Origin: Desulfosporosinus nitroreducens | GTDB taxonomy: Bacteria > Bacillota > Desulfitobacteriia > Desulfitobacteriales > Desulfitobacteriaceae | Assembly (NCBI RefSeq): GCF_023897015.1 | Contig: NZ_JAMHFY010000033.1 | Coordinates: forward strand, 1 to 53,084 | DNA: 53,084 bases | Direction: 5' to 3' | Shown here: positions 36,089-45,294 of the stretch, piece after piece | Position numbering within the stretch: the first letter of the stretch is position 1 | Layout of the letters: every line of letters begins with the position of its first letter | The notes under the pieces: model-generated | Database searches by the model: none | Seen by the model: only the letters and a program-made list of their open reading frames with translations | Told to the model about the DNA's origin: nothing | Position numbers and translations under genes: made by a program

Positions 36089-36808
36089 ATGAAACCCAGC
36101 CGTAAATTCTTATCATTACCTATCATTTCCCTTCAGGAAGGGCAACAACTAGGGTATGTAAAAAGCCTGATTCTAAATGCTGGTACAAAGTCCCTTGCTG
36201 CAATCGTCGTAGACCCTAAAGGCTTTTTTAAGGATCAGCGCATTATCCCCTATTCTAAAGTTGTTAGCGTCGGCGATGACGCAATTACCATTAACAAGGA
36301 ATCTCATGTTGAAAAGACCTCCAGCTTACCTGAATTGTTAGATTTGGTCAAAGAAAAACTGACCATCATCGGAACAAAAATGGTCACGGAAACAGGAAAA
36401 ACCCTTGGAACTGCCGACGAATACTACGTCGATCCAAGCACCGGAAAAATAACTCAAATCGAAATCTCAGGTGGTAAACTCGAAGGATTTCTAAATGGTA
36501 AGGCATGGATTTCAGCAGAATACATTACGACGATCGGCCATGATGTTATTGTAATCCAAAAAGGAAGCGAAAATGCACTAACCGTGTCTGACAAAGGACT
36601 CAGTGATTCATTTAAAAATCTGATTCACACAACATCTAACCTGGCCTCAGAAACAACTCACACCATCAGTAATTACTTTAAGAAAGAAAGAGTCAAACCT
36701 CAACCCGCTCCAGAGAAGGCTGCCATCATCTTTCCTGAAACCGAAGTTATCTCACCAACTGAACAGACTGTTTCAGAAATACCTACAACTAAAGACCCCC
36801 TGGGGTGA
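36089..36808 (+). CDS. PRC-barrel domain protein
   Basis: The protein has 239 residues and the start is clear (AGGGGGTGAACTATG). Two PRC-barrel repeats are visible, about residues 5-80 ([34 protein letters not shown]) and 90-160 ([33 protein letters not shown]). The C-terminal tail (about 170-239) is low-complexity and proline-rich. No signal peptide or membrane helix. PRC barrels occur in RimM and in YlmC-type sporulation proteins; the function here is unknown. It is one of few plus-strand genes and has its own terminator, which overlaps the stop codon. Confidence 0.8.
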   Translation: MKPSRKFLSLPIISLQEGQQLGYVKSLILNAGTKSLAAIVVDPKGFFKDQRIIPYSKVVSVGDDAITINKESHVEKTSSLPELLDLVKEKLTIIGTKMVTETGKTLGTADEYYVDPSTGKITQIEISGGKLEGFLNGKAWISAEYITTIGHDVIVIQKGSENALTVSDKGLSDSFKNLIHTTSNLASETTHTISNYFKKERVKPQPAPEKAAIIFPETEVISPTEQTVSEIPTTKDPLG

Positions 36809-36827
36809 CACCCCGGGGGCCTTTTTT
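36795..36827 (+). terminator. Terminator after the PRC-barrel gene, overlapping its stop codon
   Basis: A GC-rich stem, CCCCCTGGGG with CCCCGGGGG, is followed by six Ts. The TGA stop (36806-36808) is in the loop. Confidence 0.9.
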
Positions 36828-36865
36828 ACACTAATCAGAAACGTGACTCTCTGGAAGCATAAGTC

Positions 36866-36883
36866 CTTGACTGCAAGGACACT
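36866..36883 (-). terminator. Possible weak terminator after prs
   Basis: GTCCTTG and CAAGGAC pair around a four-base loop, 37 bases after the prs stop on the minus strand. There is no proper T-run, so termination is uncertain. Confidence 0.3.
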
Positions 36884-36919
36884 CGGCCATCCGATGGGCT
36901 TGGGGCCAGCAAGTTCTCT

Positions 36920-37861
36920 TTAGCTGAAAAGTTTGCTCACCGAAAGATCCTCATGAATGCGAACAATAGCCTCACCTAAGAGTGGAGCGACGGATAATAC
37001 TTTAATCTGAGGAATTACTTTCTCTTGGGTTAAGGGAATTGTATTTGTCACAACGAGCTCCCGAATAACGGAATTAGCTAAACGTTCGACAGCGGGCCCG
37101 GATAATACCGGGTGAGTACAACAGGCATATACTTCCTTCGCGCCTCGATCAACAAGAGCTTGGGCCCCTTGGGTAATAGTTCCTGCTGTATCGATTATGT
37201 CGTCAATCATAATCACGGTTTTGCCCTTCAGCTCGCCAATGACATGCATTATTTCGGAAACATTGGCTTCCGGTCTCCGCTTATCAATAATAGCAAGCGT
37301 AGCGCCAATTCGTTCAGCTAGGTCTCTAGCTCGTGTAACCCCACCTAAATCCGGAGAAACAACACAAATGTTTTCCAGACCTTTTTCTCTAAAATATTCT
37401 GCCAGAATTGGGACACCAGGCAAGTGATCAAGCGGGATATCAAAAAATCCTTGGATTGCTGGAGCGTGTAAGTCCATAGTTACCACACGATCCGCTCCCG
37501 CGGTTGTAATTAGATTTGCCATTAGCTTTGCCGTGATGGGATCACGAGCTCTGGTCTTGCGCTCTTGACGAGCATAACCGTAATAGGGCATCACTGCCGT
37601 AATACGACGCGCTGAAGCCCTGCGAATAGCATCAATCATAATTAATAATTCCATGATGTTATCATTCGTTGGATGGCAGGTAGGTTGAACAACATAAATA
37701 TCCGCCCCCCGAACGCTTTCATCTATGGCAAGACAAGTCTCTCCGTCTTGAAAACGTTTAATCTTTGCTTCACCTAGCGGTACTCCTAAATAGTCTACAA
37801 TTTCTTGTGCCAATGGACGATTAGCATTCCCACAAAAAATTTTAAATTCTTTTGCTGCCAT
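36920..37861 (-). CDS. prs: Ribose-phosphate pyrophosphokinase
   Basis: Prs makes PRPP from ribose 5-phosphate and ATP, for purines, pyrimidines, NAD and histidine. It has 313 residues, normal. The ATP and PRPP motifs are present: [27 protein letters not shown], the cation loop [19 protein letters not shown], and the PRPP-binding [14 protein letters not shown]. It follows glmU by 15 bases, so the two are one unit. PRPP is the effector of PurR and the substrate of NadC, both in this window. Confidence 0.98.
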   Translation of the reverse strand: MAAKEFKIFCGNANRPLAQEIVDYLGVPLGEAKIKRFQDGETCLAIDESVRGADIYVVQPTCHPTNDNIMELLIMIDAIRRASARRITAVMPYYGYARQERKTRARDPITAKLMANLITTAGADRVVTMDLHAPAIQGFFDIPLDHLPGVPILAEYFREKGLENICVVSPDLGGVTRARDLAERIGATLAIIDKRRPEANVSEIMHVIGELKGKTVIMIDDIIDTAGTITQGAQALVDRGAKEVYACCTHPVLSGPAVERLANSVIRELVVTNTIPLTQEKVIPQIKVLSVAPLLGEAIVRIHEDLSVSKLFS

Positions 37862-37876
37862 GCCTCTTTCTGCCCC

Positions 37877-39238
37877 CTATTTTATCTTTTCGCGATGCCA
37901 ATTTTCCTTGACCACTTGTTGGCTCCGTTCAACGACCAAGGCCTTTGCTGGAACATTCTTCGTAATAGTAGATCCAGCACCCGTAACGGCATATTCCCCC
38001 ACTTCAAGTGGCGCAACTAAATTTGTATTACTGCCGATGAAAGCATGATCTCCAATTTTGGTGTGATGTTTGTTAACCCCGTCATAGTTACAGGTAATTG
38101 TGCCCGCTCCAATATTCGCGGATTTCCCAACATGTGTGTCTCCAATATAACTCAAATGGGGAATTTTTGCCCCCATTTCAACCCAACTGTTTTTGATTTC
38201 AACAAAGTCCCCTACTTTTACTCTTGCATCCAGTTTTGTGCCTGGTCTTAAATAGCTAAAAGGACCAATATGACAACATTCTCCGATCACCGCATCTCTG
38301 GCAACAGAGCAGGTTACTTCAGAACCACGTCCAACCGTACAATTCTCTAGATTTGTCTGGGGACCGATCACTGAATCCTCTTCGATCTTGGTTTTCCCCA
38401 CTAACCTTGTAAATGGCAGAATCGTAACATCTTGAGCCAATATTACTTCTGCATCGATAAAGGTTGACGCGGGATCAACAATCGTAACTCCTTCAGACAT
38501 CCAATGCTCCAGAATATTTTTCCGAACAATTCCTTCAGCTTCAGCTAATTGACCTCGACTATTAATTCCTAATGCTTCTTGGGAGTTCACAGTACGATAC
38601 GTCAATACTGTTTTTTCATGCTTTAGTAAAACATCAAAAACTTCCGTTAAATAGTATTCCCCTTGTGCGTTCTGAGTAGTAATTTTTGTCAGAGCATCCT
38701 TAAGTGCAGACCCCTTGAAACAATATGTTCCAGTATTAATCTCCTTAATTTCCCGTTCATCTGGAGCTGCATCCTTTTCCTCGACAATTCTAACGAGGTT
38801 CTCACCCTTTTTAATAATCCTACCGTAACCAAAGGGTTGTTCCATATAGGATGTCAAGACTGTTGCGCTAGCCCCTTGCGCTTGATGCAATTTAACAAGT
38901 TCATTTAGAGTCTCGGATTTGAGCAACGGTTGATCCCCGCTTAAGACAAGAACGGTCTGTTCACCCTCTAAATAAGGCATAGCTTGCAGAACAGCATGCC
39001 CAGTACCAAGCTGTTCTGTCTGAACGACGATCTCCGCTCGATTCTCTATAAGGGCTTTAACACCCTCTCGACCATGCCCTACGATAACTAGGGAGCGGTC
39101 AACTCCAGCTCGGCCCACTATATCTAAGACATGTTCAATGAGAGTTTTTCCAGCCAATGAATGCATGACTTTCGGCAACTTAGATTTCATTCTTGTGCCT
39201 TTTCCTGCCGCCATGATCACCGCTACCAAATTAGACAT
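37877..39238 (-). CDS. glmU: Bifunctional UDP-N-acetylglucosamine pyrophosphorylase / glucosamine-1-phosphate acetyltransferase
   Basis: GlmU makes UDP-GlcNAc for peptidoglycan. It has 453 residues. The N-terminal pyrophosphorylase has AAGKGTRMKSKLPKVMH and LSGDQPLL; the C-terminal left-handed beta helix has the hexapeptide repeats and active site KNSWVEMGAKIPHLSYIGD with NIGAGTITCNYDG. It follows spoVG after a 279-base gap that holds a long hairpin (39447-39504) and AT-rich sequence, where its promoter must lie, and leads into prs. Same order as in B. subtilis. Confidence 0.98.
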   Translation of the reverse strand: MSNLVAVIMAAGKGTRMKSKLPKVMHSLAGKTLIEHVLDIVGRAGVDRSLVIVGHGREGVKALIENRAEIVVQTEQLGTGHAVLQAMPYLEGEQTVLVLSGDQPLLKSETLNELVKLHQAQGASATVLTSYMEQPFGYGRIIKKGENLVRIVEEKDAAPDEREIKEINTGTYCFKGSALKDALTKITTQNAQGEYYLTEVFDVLLKHEKTVLTYRTVNSQEALGINSRGQLAEAEGIVRKNILEHWMSEGVTIVDPASTFIDAEVILAQDVTILPFTRLVGKTKIEEDSVIGPQTNLENCTVGRGSEVTCSVARDAVIGECCHIGPFSYLRPGTKLDARVKVGDFVEIKNSWVEMGAKIPHLSYIGDTHVGKSANIGAGTITCNYDGVNKHHTKIGDHAFIGSNTNLVAPLEVGEYAVTGAGSTITKNVPAKALVVERSQQVVKENWHREKIK

Positions 39239-39446
39239 AATCTAATTCTCCTCCAGCTCTAGTTTAACCTCTACTTATTTTATATACCCGTAAAGTATAA
39301 CTTTCGGATGGCATAAGCGCAACTAAGATTTCAATAGCCGTTTTTATACCTAAAAATTGTTTATTCGCCAAAATAGGAAAGAATCCTTTTTTATTAGGCA
39401 GAAAGTATTAAAGAGGCTTTATCATAAAATTTCCTTTAACCAAAGT

Positions 39447-39504
39447 TTTTAGGCGTGCCAAAGGAGACCTAACTGCAAGGTCCCCTTTAGCACGCCTAAA
39501 ATAT
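39447..39504 (-). other. Long hairpin in the spoVG 3' region
   Basis: Minus-strand RNA can form about 24 continuous pairs, arms 39447-39470 and 39478-39501, enclosing a short loop. The plus strand has two mismatches at positions that are G-U wobble pairs in minus-strand RNA, so the structure is kept in the minus orientation. It starts 14 bases after the spoVG stop. No U-run follows, so it may be an RNA 3' stabiliser or a non-classic terminator. Confidence 0.55.
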
Positions 39505-39517
39505 CTAAATAAGCTCT

Positions 39518-39772
39518 TCAAATGGCTTCTTGATAAGCTTTCAAAACAGCAGTTTGAATTACTTCTCGTGCAACAGCTGAAATGGGATGGGCGATATCAC
39601 GAAATTCCCCTTCAGGAGTTTTACGGCTAGGCATCGCTACGAAAATACCATTCATACCCTCAACGACTTTGACATCATGGACTACAAAAGCATTATCAAA
39701 GGTTACCGAGACCACCGCTTTCATCTTTCCTTCTGTATTAATCTTCCGAACCCGCACATCGGTAATATTCAT
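39518..39772 (-). CDS. spoVG: SpoVG
   Basis: SpoVG is a small nucleic-acid-binding regulator of septation and sporulation. It has 84 residues, one of the short forms. The conserved core is complete: [74 protein letters not shown] ribosome site precedes the ATG. It has a textbook sigma-H promoter (39815-39843). It lies between purR and glmU, as in B. subtilis (without yabJ). Confidence 0.97.
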   Translation of the reverse strand: MNITDVRVRKINTEGKMKAVVSVTFDNAFVVHDVKVVEGMNGIFVAMPSRKTPEGEFRDIAHPISAVAREVIQTAVLKAYQEAI

Positions 39773-39814
39773 TATGAATCACCACCCTTCCACTTTCCGG
39801 GCCTATTCATAATA

Positions 39815-39843
39815 ATATTCTCTGTATGGTAAAAAAATCCTGC
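39815..39843 (-). promoter_or_regulatory. Sigma-H promoter of spoVG
   Basis: On the minus strand GCAGGATTT (39835-39843) and AGAGAATAT (39815-39823) are 11 bases apart. Both match the sigma-H consensus RNAGGAWWW and RNNGAATWW at every position. spoVG is the classic sigma-H gene in B. subtilis. Predicted start near 39808. Confidence 0.8.
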
Positions 39844-39901
39844 TTCAATTTTAGGAAAATTTCTATTAATAATAAAAATTATCTTATTTGATTTGTATAA
39901 A

Positions 39902-40714
39902 CTAAAAAATAGAAACAACCGTTGTCTTTCCTGAATATGGATTTAGTTCCTTGAGTTGCAACAAAGACAAATACCCTTCAACGAGCTTAGGCTCTGCAGT
40001 TATTTGAGCTTCTACCAAAATCCCAATTCCGACAACGTCTGCTTCAAATTCTTCCATCAAGTTTTTGATTCCCAACGCCGTCCCCCCAGCTTTCATGAAA
40101 TCGTCAATAATCAGAACACGTTGCTGAGGTTCTAAGGCCCTTCGAGAAAGCGACATAGTTTGAATACGCCGAGATGATCCAGAAACATAGTTAATACTGA
40201 CTGAAGAACCTTCCGTAACTTTGTTGCCACTGCGAATGACTACCATAGGAAGTCCTAACGCCTCTGCTGTAACAAGGGCTAAAGGGATCCCTTTTGTTTC
40301 GATAGTAACTACTACATCAGGCTTCTTATCTCGAAAAGCACCAGCAAAAATTAAACCTAGCGGCCGCAAAATTGAGGGATCGAACAATAAGTCCGTCATA
40401 TACAGGAAGCCCCCGGCAAGAATTCGCTCCTTATCGTTCAGACGTTCAGCCAGTGAACTAAGGACTTGTGTTGCTTCTTTTTTAGAGATCTCTGGAATGT
40501 AACGCACTCCTCCGGCTGCCCCTGAAATGGTTTCGAGATGACCGTGCCCTGAAAGGAGTAAGCTCCCCTTGACAGCCATCAAATCCTCACTAATTGTAGA
40601 CTTAGCCGTTCGAAACTGTTCTGCAAATAAAGTTAACGGAGTCAGGACATTCGGTTTTAACATCAGTACTTGAGTGATGGCTACCATCCGTTCCGCTCTT
40701 TTCATCTTTTCCAC
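39902..40714 (-). CDS. purR: Purine operon repressor PurR
   Basis: PurR represses purine genes and is relieved by PRPP. It has 270 residues from the GTG at 40714, or 267 from an ATG three codons later. An N-terminal winged helix (about 1-75, MVAITQVLMLKPNVLTPLTLFAEQF) precedes a phosphoribosyltransferase-like domain. The PRPP motif is RVLIIDDFMKAGGTALGIKNL. The gene nearly abuts the GntR gene upstream (gap 5 bases), so they form one transcript; prs, which makes its effector, lies nearby. I saw no PurBox ahead of genes in the window. Confidence 0.95.
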   Translation of the reverse strand: MEKMKRAERMVAITQVLMLKPNVLTPLTLFAEQFRTAKSTISEDLMAVKGSLLLSGHGHLETISGAAGGVRYIPEISKKEATQVLSSLAERLNDKERILAGGFLYMTDLLFDPSILRPLGLIFAGAFRDKKPDVVVTIETKGIPLALVTAEALGLPMVVIRSGNKVTEGSSVSINYVSGSSRRIQTMSLSRRALEPQQRVLIIDDFMKAGGTALGIKNLMEEFEADVVGIGILVEAQITAEPKLVEGYLSLLQLKELNPYSGKTTVVSIF

Positions 40715-40719
40715 GTTTT

Positions 40720-41412
40720 TTAATCCACCTTGTCCGGATCATTCTTTATACTGAGTACATCGAACATAACATTCTCTGCAGTAACAATATGTGCCATCGC
40801 TAAAGATTGAGCTTCCTCGCTATTATGATTTCTTAAAGCCTCAACAATCATTCGATGCTCCTCAATCGCAAGTTTATTTCGTCCTGGAACAGCTAATGAA
40901 GTAGCGCGAAAACGTTGAATCTGTTCTCTTAAGTTCGCTAAAATTTGAATCAAACGTTCATTGCGACTCGCGCTATAGACTAAGGCATGAAAATCTGTGT
41001 CAGACTTTACAATCTGCTCTAAGTCCAGTTCTCCCTCGCCGGCTTTATAAAACAAGACCCTTTCCATTTGTTCCAATTCATCCTCCGTAATACGTTCGGC
41101 TGCGAGTCCTGCAGCCAATCCTTCAAGAGCAGATCGGATTTCAAAAACATCAGCAACATCTTTCGACGAAACGCCGGCTACGTAGGCACCCTTGCGGGGA
41201 ATCATTACAACAAAATTCTCAAGTTCTAATTTTCGAATTGCTTCACGTACCGGGGTTCGGCTAACTCCCATTTCTTCAGCCAGCTGAATCTCCATCAACC
41301 GCTCTCCCGGTTGGAGAACGCCGCTCAAAATAGCCTCCCGCATAGATTCAAAAACAATCTCCCGCAGCGGTTTATAACCATCAAGTATTACCGGTAACAA
41401 TCGTTTCTCCAC
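40720..41412 (-). CDS. GntR-family (FadR subfamily) transcription regulator
   Basis: I use GTG 41412, seven bases after AGGGGA, giving 230 residues; a TTG at 41430 is an alternative. An N-terminal winged helix (about 10-75, LREIVFESMREAILSGVLQPGERL, EEMGVSRTPVREAIRKLE) is followed by an FCD effector domain (about 85-215, DVFEIRSALEGLAAGLAAERI, DTDFHALVYSASRNERLIQIL, EHRMIVEALRNHNSEEA), with the metal-binding histidines this domain often uses. The effector is unknown, possibly a small organic acid. It sits between ispE and purR; B. subtilis has no such gene here. Confidence 0.9.
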   Translation of the reverse strand: MEKRLLPVILDGYKPLREIVFESMREAILSGVLQPGERLMEIQLAEEMGVSRTPVREAIRKLELENFVVMIPRKGAYVAGVSSKDVADVFEIRSALEGLAAGLAAERITEDELEQMERVLFYKAGEGELDLEQIVKSDTDFHALVYSASRNERLIQILANLREQIQRFRATSLAVPGRNKLAIEEHRMIVEALRNHNSEEAQSLAMAHIVTAENVMFDVLSIKNDPDKVD

Positions 41413-41440
41413 CAAACTATCCCCTTTCAAACAATTACTG

Positions 41441-42298
41441 TCAAATAGTATTCGTCACCCAAACATATTTAAAACCCTTTTTTCTCAACTTCTCCGCTAC
41501 TTTCATGGCGTGTTGCTCTCCTTGTGCAATCCCAAATACACTCGAGCCGCTGCCAGACATTAAGGCTCCATAACACCCTGAGTCGAGTAAACTCTGCTTA
41601 TATTCGAGGATATTAGGAACTAGTTGAATCGAGGCCGGCTCAAGATCGTTATATAGCAATTCGGCGATTTGCTGAACCGAATTCCCGCTTAGAGCCTTTT
41701 CCCAGTCCATTTTCCTTAACAATCCTCCCTGTCCTCCCACGTCAAACTGACGGTAAGCTTCCCTGGTATTCACCCCATCAATTGGTTTAATTAAAACAAG
41801 ATTCATTTTGGGAGCTGAGGGCAATTGTTCAAGTCGCTCGCCCCGTCCAGTAGCCCACATCGTTCCACCCTGTAAACAGAATGCGACATCTGCCCCACAC
41901 CTGCTCGCCAGTGCAAGAAGCTCCTTCTTACTCAAAGGTTCTCCATAGAGCTGATTTAATAATCTCAGTGTTGCCGCCGCATCCGTACTCCCTCCAGCTA
42001 ATCCGGCTTGAATCGGAATATGTTTCTCGATCTCAATTTCAATTCCTTCGGATTGTCCACATAGTTCTAAAAACTCTACCGCAGCCATATAAGCCAAATT
42101 CTTAGGGCCGCTTAATGCTCCACAACGACATACAACCGTTTCTCCATGACGACGAACCCGAACAATATCGTGCATTACAATGGATTGCATGACACTTTGA
42201 AGCTCATGATACCCATCTTCTCGAATTCCTTGAATGGCTAGAGCCAGATTAATCTTCGCGTTTGCGAACGTTGTAAGAAAAGATCCTTCCATTTGCAT
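41441..42298 (-). CDS. ispE: 4-diphosphocytidyl-2-C-methyl-D-erythritol kinase
   Basis: IspE is the ATP-dependent kinase of the non-mevalonate isoprenoid pathway. It has 285 residues from the ATG at 42298; an ATG two codons later is an alternative. GHMP-kinase motifs: FANAKINLALAIQG, the ATP loop PIQAGLAGGSTDAAATLRLL, and MSGSGSSVFGIAQG. It is followed by the GntR gene and preceded by the cphA terminator, so it likely has a separate promoter in 42299-42476. The gene order ispE-purR matches B. subtilis. Confidence 0.95.
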   Translation of the reverse strand: MQMEGSFLTTFANAKINLALAIQGIREDGYHELQSVMQSIVMHDIVRVRRHGETVVCRCGALSGPKNLAYMAAVEFLELCGQSEGIEIEIEKHIPIQAGLAGGSTDAAATLRLLNQLYGEPLSKKELLALASRCGADVAFCLQGGTMWATGRGERLEQLPSAPKMNLVLIKPIDGVNTREAYRQFDVGGQGGLLRKMDWEKALSGNSVQQIAELLYNDLEPASIQLVPNILEYKQSLLDSGCYGALMSGSGSSVFGIAQGEQHAMKVAEKLRKKGFKYVWVTNTI

Positions 42299-42476
42299 TA
42301 CCTCTTCCGAACATTGCCAGAGTATTTCCTTTCATTATACATATTTTTAGGTTTAAGTTCCAGCACTTCTCTGGGTAAAATCTTTTAGAAAACTTGGCTG
42401 ACGGCTGCCAAAGTTGTACTTATGCTTGGAAAGTATATAACGATGAGTTTTATACTTTCTGACTGTACAAACAAAT

Positions 42477-42501
42477 AGGGGCGAAGATAATCCTCGCCCC
42501 T
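42477..42501 (-). terminator. Terminator after cphA
   Basis: On the minus strand AGGGGCGA pairs with TCGCCCCT, followed by ATTTGTTTGT. It begins 42 bases after the cphA stop, so cphBA is separate from ispE. Confidence 0.75.
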
Positions 42502-42542
42502 CCTAACTCTTAATACCAACTTTCCCTTGTCTGTCTCAAGCC

Positions 42543-45200
42543 CTAGAATTCTCCACCAACAACCCAATCATTCTGAGTTGGTATATAGGACAAGGCCTTT
42601 TGCAATTCCATTCTCTTGCGAATCTCCTCTTCGATTGGCTCTAAGTGCTCATAAAACATCACAAATGTGTCTCCTGGCACGCAACTGTCAAGTCCCTGAG
42701 AGAAAGCTTCTATTTCTGGCAGTACTACCTTTATGTTTTTGGGAGCCATTCCACTTAGTATCGCCTCATCATAAAGCAATTGAGCAATCTCCCCAGGTTT
42801 TCGCCCTCTCAAATCAGAATCCTCACGAATAATTAACCGCTGGAACCCCTTTGCTGCAATCCGCGCTACTTCACGAACTGTTTCATCTGGCCGATCTCCT
42901 GGCACAGTGATACATCCTACAAGAGATTTCTTTTTAAATTGTTTAAGAGTCTTGGCAATCTCTTGAATGCCTGCTGCATTATGACCATAGTCAATAAACA
43001 CATGGACCCCGTCAAGTTCATATAGATTAAGTCGTCCGCGATTATGCTCTGCATCCGATGAGAATTCTTGAAGAGAATCTCTAATGGTTGCTGTACCTAT
43101 TCCAAGTGCCCAGCCTGACGCGATTGCAGCTAAGGTGTTTTGGATATTATGCTTTGCCTTGCCATCCCACGTCACAGGAATCTGTTTTACGGAGCAAATC
43201 CGAAAAATTTCTGAACCCTGGCAAAGCAAAATCGTACCTCTCCGTACAAAAACAGCCGTTCCGCCTTTCCCCAAGTGTTTGCGAATATGAATGTTATCTT
43301 TTTCCGTACTGAAGAAGATTACTCTTCCTTGCGTGCGCTTTGCCATCTGAACAACATAAGGATCATCCGCATTCAGGACCACATAACTATGAGGCATAAC
43401 CACCTCAGCAATGAGGCTTTTAACATGAGCGATATCTTCTAGCGTCTCTATTCCATATTGCCCTAGATGATCATTTGAAACATTGGTGATTACTGCTACA
43501 TCCGCATAGTCATAACCTAAACCTGATCTTAAAATCCCACCCCTTGCTGTTTCTAAAACAGCGACCTGAACTTGGGGATGTCTTAAGACAGCTTTAGCGC
43601 TCTCCGGGCCAGTAGTATCTCCTTTAACCCACATCTTTTTATTAATATATATCCCATCTGTAGAAGCCATTCCTACTAAAAGTTGCTGATCTGCAAGTAG
43701 CTTCCCAATCATACGAGTAGTTGTTGTTTTACCATTTGTGCCACTGATCGCAACAATTGGGATGCGTCCATTTCCGGCAGGCAGTATTTGCTCTACGATT
43801 GCTTTACCCACATTTCTCGCTTTTCCCTTACTCGGAAAATGGTGCATACGAATTCCTGGAGCTGCGTTTACTTCAATGATATGACCGCTTCTCTCACGAT
43901 AGGATGCCTCAATATCCTCGATGACTAAATCTATGCCTGCAACATCCAACCCGATCAACTTCGAGGCATAGACTGCCAAATCCACATTATCAGGATGTAC
44001 GAGATCGGTTACATCTTCGGCAATCCCTCCAGTGCTTAGATTGGCACTGTCCCGCAGATATACCACTTCTCCCTTTTCAGGAACAGAAGACAGGGTCAAG
44101 TTTTTGAGAGTCAAGTTCAAAAGCACTACCGAATCGATTTTAATTTTCGTTAAAACCTTCTCATGATCATCTCCACGCAATGGGTCAGCATTGGTCTGAA
44201 CAACTAATTCCTCAATTGTCGATTTCCCATCCCCTGTTACATGAGCCGGAACTCTCTTGGCAGCGGCAATTAGATGTTCTCCAACCACAACCAAACGATA
44301 ATGTTGTCCCTCAATATATTCTTCAATGATAACCCATTCTCCATAAGTTTGCGCAACTTTAAACGCGGCTCTAACTTCAGCCGCATTTGTAAGCTGAAGA
44401 GTTACGCCTTTCCCTTGATTTCCATGCAACGGCTTGATCACTACCGTGGTTCCCATATCAAGGAAAGCCTCCACAGCTTCTTCTTCCGTTCTGACAATAT
44501 GTCCGCAAGGGACAGGTACCCCGCCCTCACTAAGTATCTTTTTCGTCATTTCTTTATCACAAGCAATATCTACCCCAATGCTAGATGTTGCATCAGTAAT
44601 CGTCGCTTGGATACGTCGTTGGTTCCGACCATACCCCAACTGCAACAGGCTCCCCTCATTAAGGCGATGGACTGGAATTCCGCGTTCCTTACAAGCATCA
44701 ACAATTACCTGCGTAGAAACCCCCAATTCACATTTGGCCATGACCGCCTTAATTTGGTCTACTGCTGTTGACACATCAAAAGAGTTTTGATTCAGAAGAG
44801 TTTGCACAAGCAAAAATCCCTGTTTAAATCCCTCAATTGCGCCAGCTTCTACTTCATAATTGAAGATGATCTCATACCAACCAGGTTGATCTAATACAGC
44901 CATGGTTTTGCCATATTTAATAGTTTGCCCTGCTTGAGTTAAAAGCTCTATAGTTACATGTTCAACGACATGTCCAATAAGGGTTCCTTCATGCAACCGT
45001 TCTAGAAATCCGCCACGTTTACCCCGCGAACAATAGTGCTCATCCAATGTGGGCAAATGTTCGACGAGTCGTTTTCTGAAATCTTCCAGTTCATTAGTAA
45101 ACCGTTCTGTCCATTCTTGGAGATCCACAATCGCTCGAATAATTGGGCGATGGCTGTAAACATTAGCCCCCTCGATTGTTTGGATTTCTCTAATCTCCAT
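42543..45200 (-). CDS. cphA: Cyanophycin synthetase
   Basis: CphA polymerises aspartate and arginine into cyanophycin, a nitrogen and carbon store. I use ATG 45200, after AAGGAGGAACA, giving 885 residues. Three parts are visible: an N-terminal domain (HVVEHVTIELLTQAG), an ATP-grasp domain (about 215-480; SIGVDIACDKEMTKKIL, VVIKPLHGNQGKGV) and a Mur-ligase-like domain from about 490 (AISGTNGKTTTTRMIGKLL, VFIDYGHNAAGI). Both ligation sites look complete. It follows cphB by 94 bases with an independent terminator. Its place between yabG and ispE is where veg and sspF lie in B. subtilis. Confidence 0.95.
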   Translation of the reverse strand: MEIREIQTIEGANVYSHRPIIRAIVDLQEWTERFTNELEDFRKRLVEHLPTLDEHYCSRGKRGGFLERLHEGTLIGHVVEHVTIELLTQAGQTIKYGKTMAVLDQPGWYEIIFNYEVEAGAIEGFKQGFLLVQTLLNQNSFDVSTAVDQIKAVMAKCELGVSTQVIVDACKERGIPVHRLNEGSLLQLGYGRNQRRIQATITDATSSIGVDIACDKEMTKKILSEGGVPVPCGHIVRTEEEAVEAFLDMGTTVVIKPLHGNQGKGVTLQLTNAAEVRAAFKVAQTYGEWVIIEEYIEGQHYRLVVVGEHLIAAAKRVPAHVTGDGKSTIEELVVQTNADPLRGDDHEKVLTKIKIDSVVLLNLTLKNLTLSSVPEKGEVVYLRDSANLSTGGIAEDVTDLVHPDNVDLAVYASKLIGLDVAGIDLVIEDIEASYRERSGHIIEVNAAPGIRMHHFPSKGKARNVGKAIVEQILPAGNGRIPIVAISGTNGKTTTTRMIGKLLADQQLLVGMASTDGIYINKKMWVKGDTTGPESAKAVLRHPQVQVAVLETARGGILRSGLGYDYADVAVITNVSNDHLGQYGIETLEDIAHVKSLIAEVVMPHSYVVLNADDPYVVQMAKRTQGRVIFFSTEKDNIHIRKHLGKGGTAVFVRRGTILLCQGSEIFRICSVKQIPVTWDGKAKHNIQNTLAAIASGWALGIGTATIRDSLQEFSSDAEHNRGRLNLYELDGVHVFIDYGHNAAGIQEIAKTLKQFKKKSLVGCITVPGDRPDETVREVARIAAKGFQRLIIREDSDLRGRKPGEIAQLLYDEAILSGMAPKNIKVVLPEIEAFSQGLDSCVPGDTFVMFYEHLEPIEEEIRKRMELQKALSYIPTQNDWVVGGEF

Positions 45201-45294
45201 TTTGTTTTTGTTCCTCCTTAAAAGCGATGGGTTAATATCCTTCACTAGTTTTAACCTTTTTCCCTCTTGGTATTCCTCATTAGTTTCATTTTGC

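Noticed and set aside
44274-44771. 165-codon plus-strand ORF
   Set aside because: Fully antisense to the ATP-grasp part of cphA; no family features.
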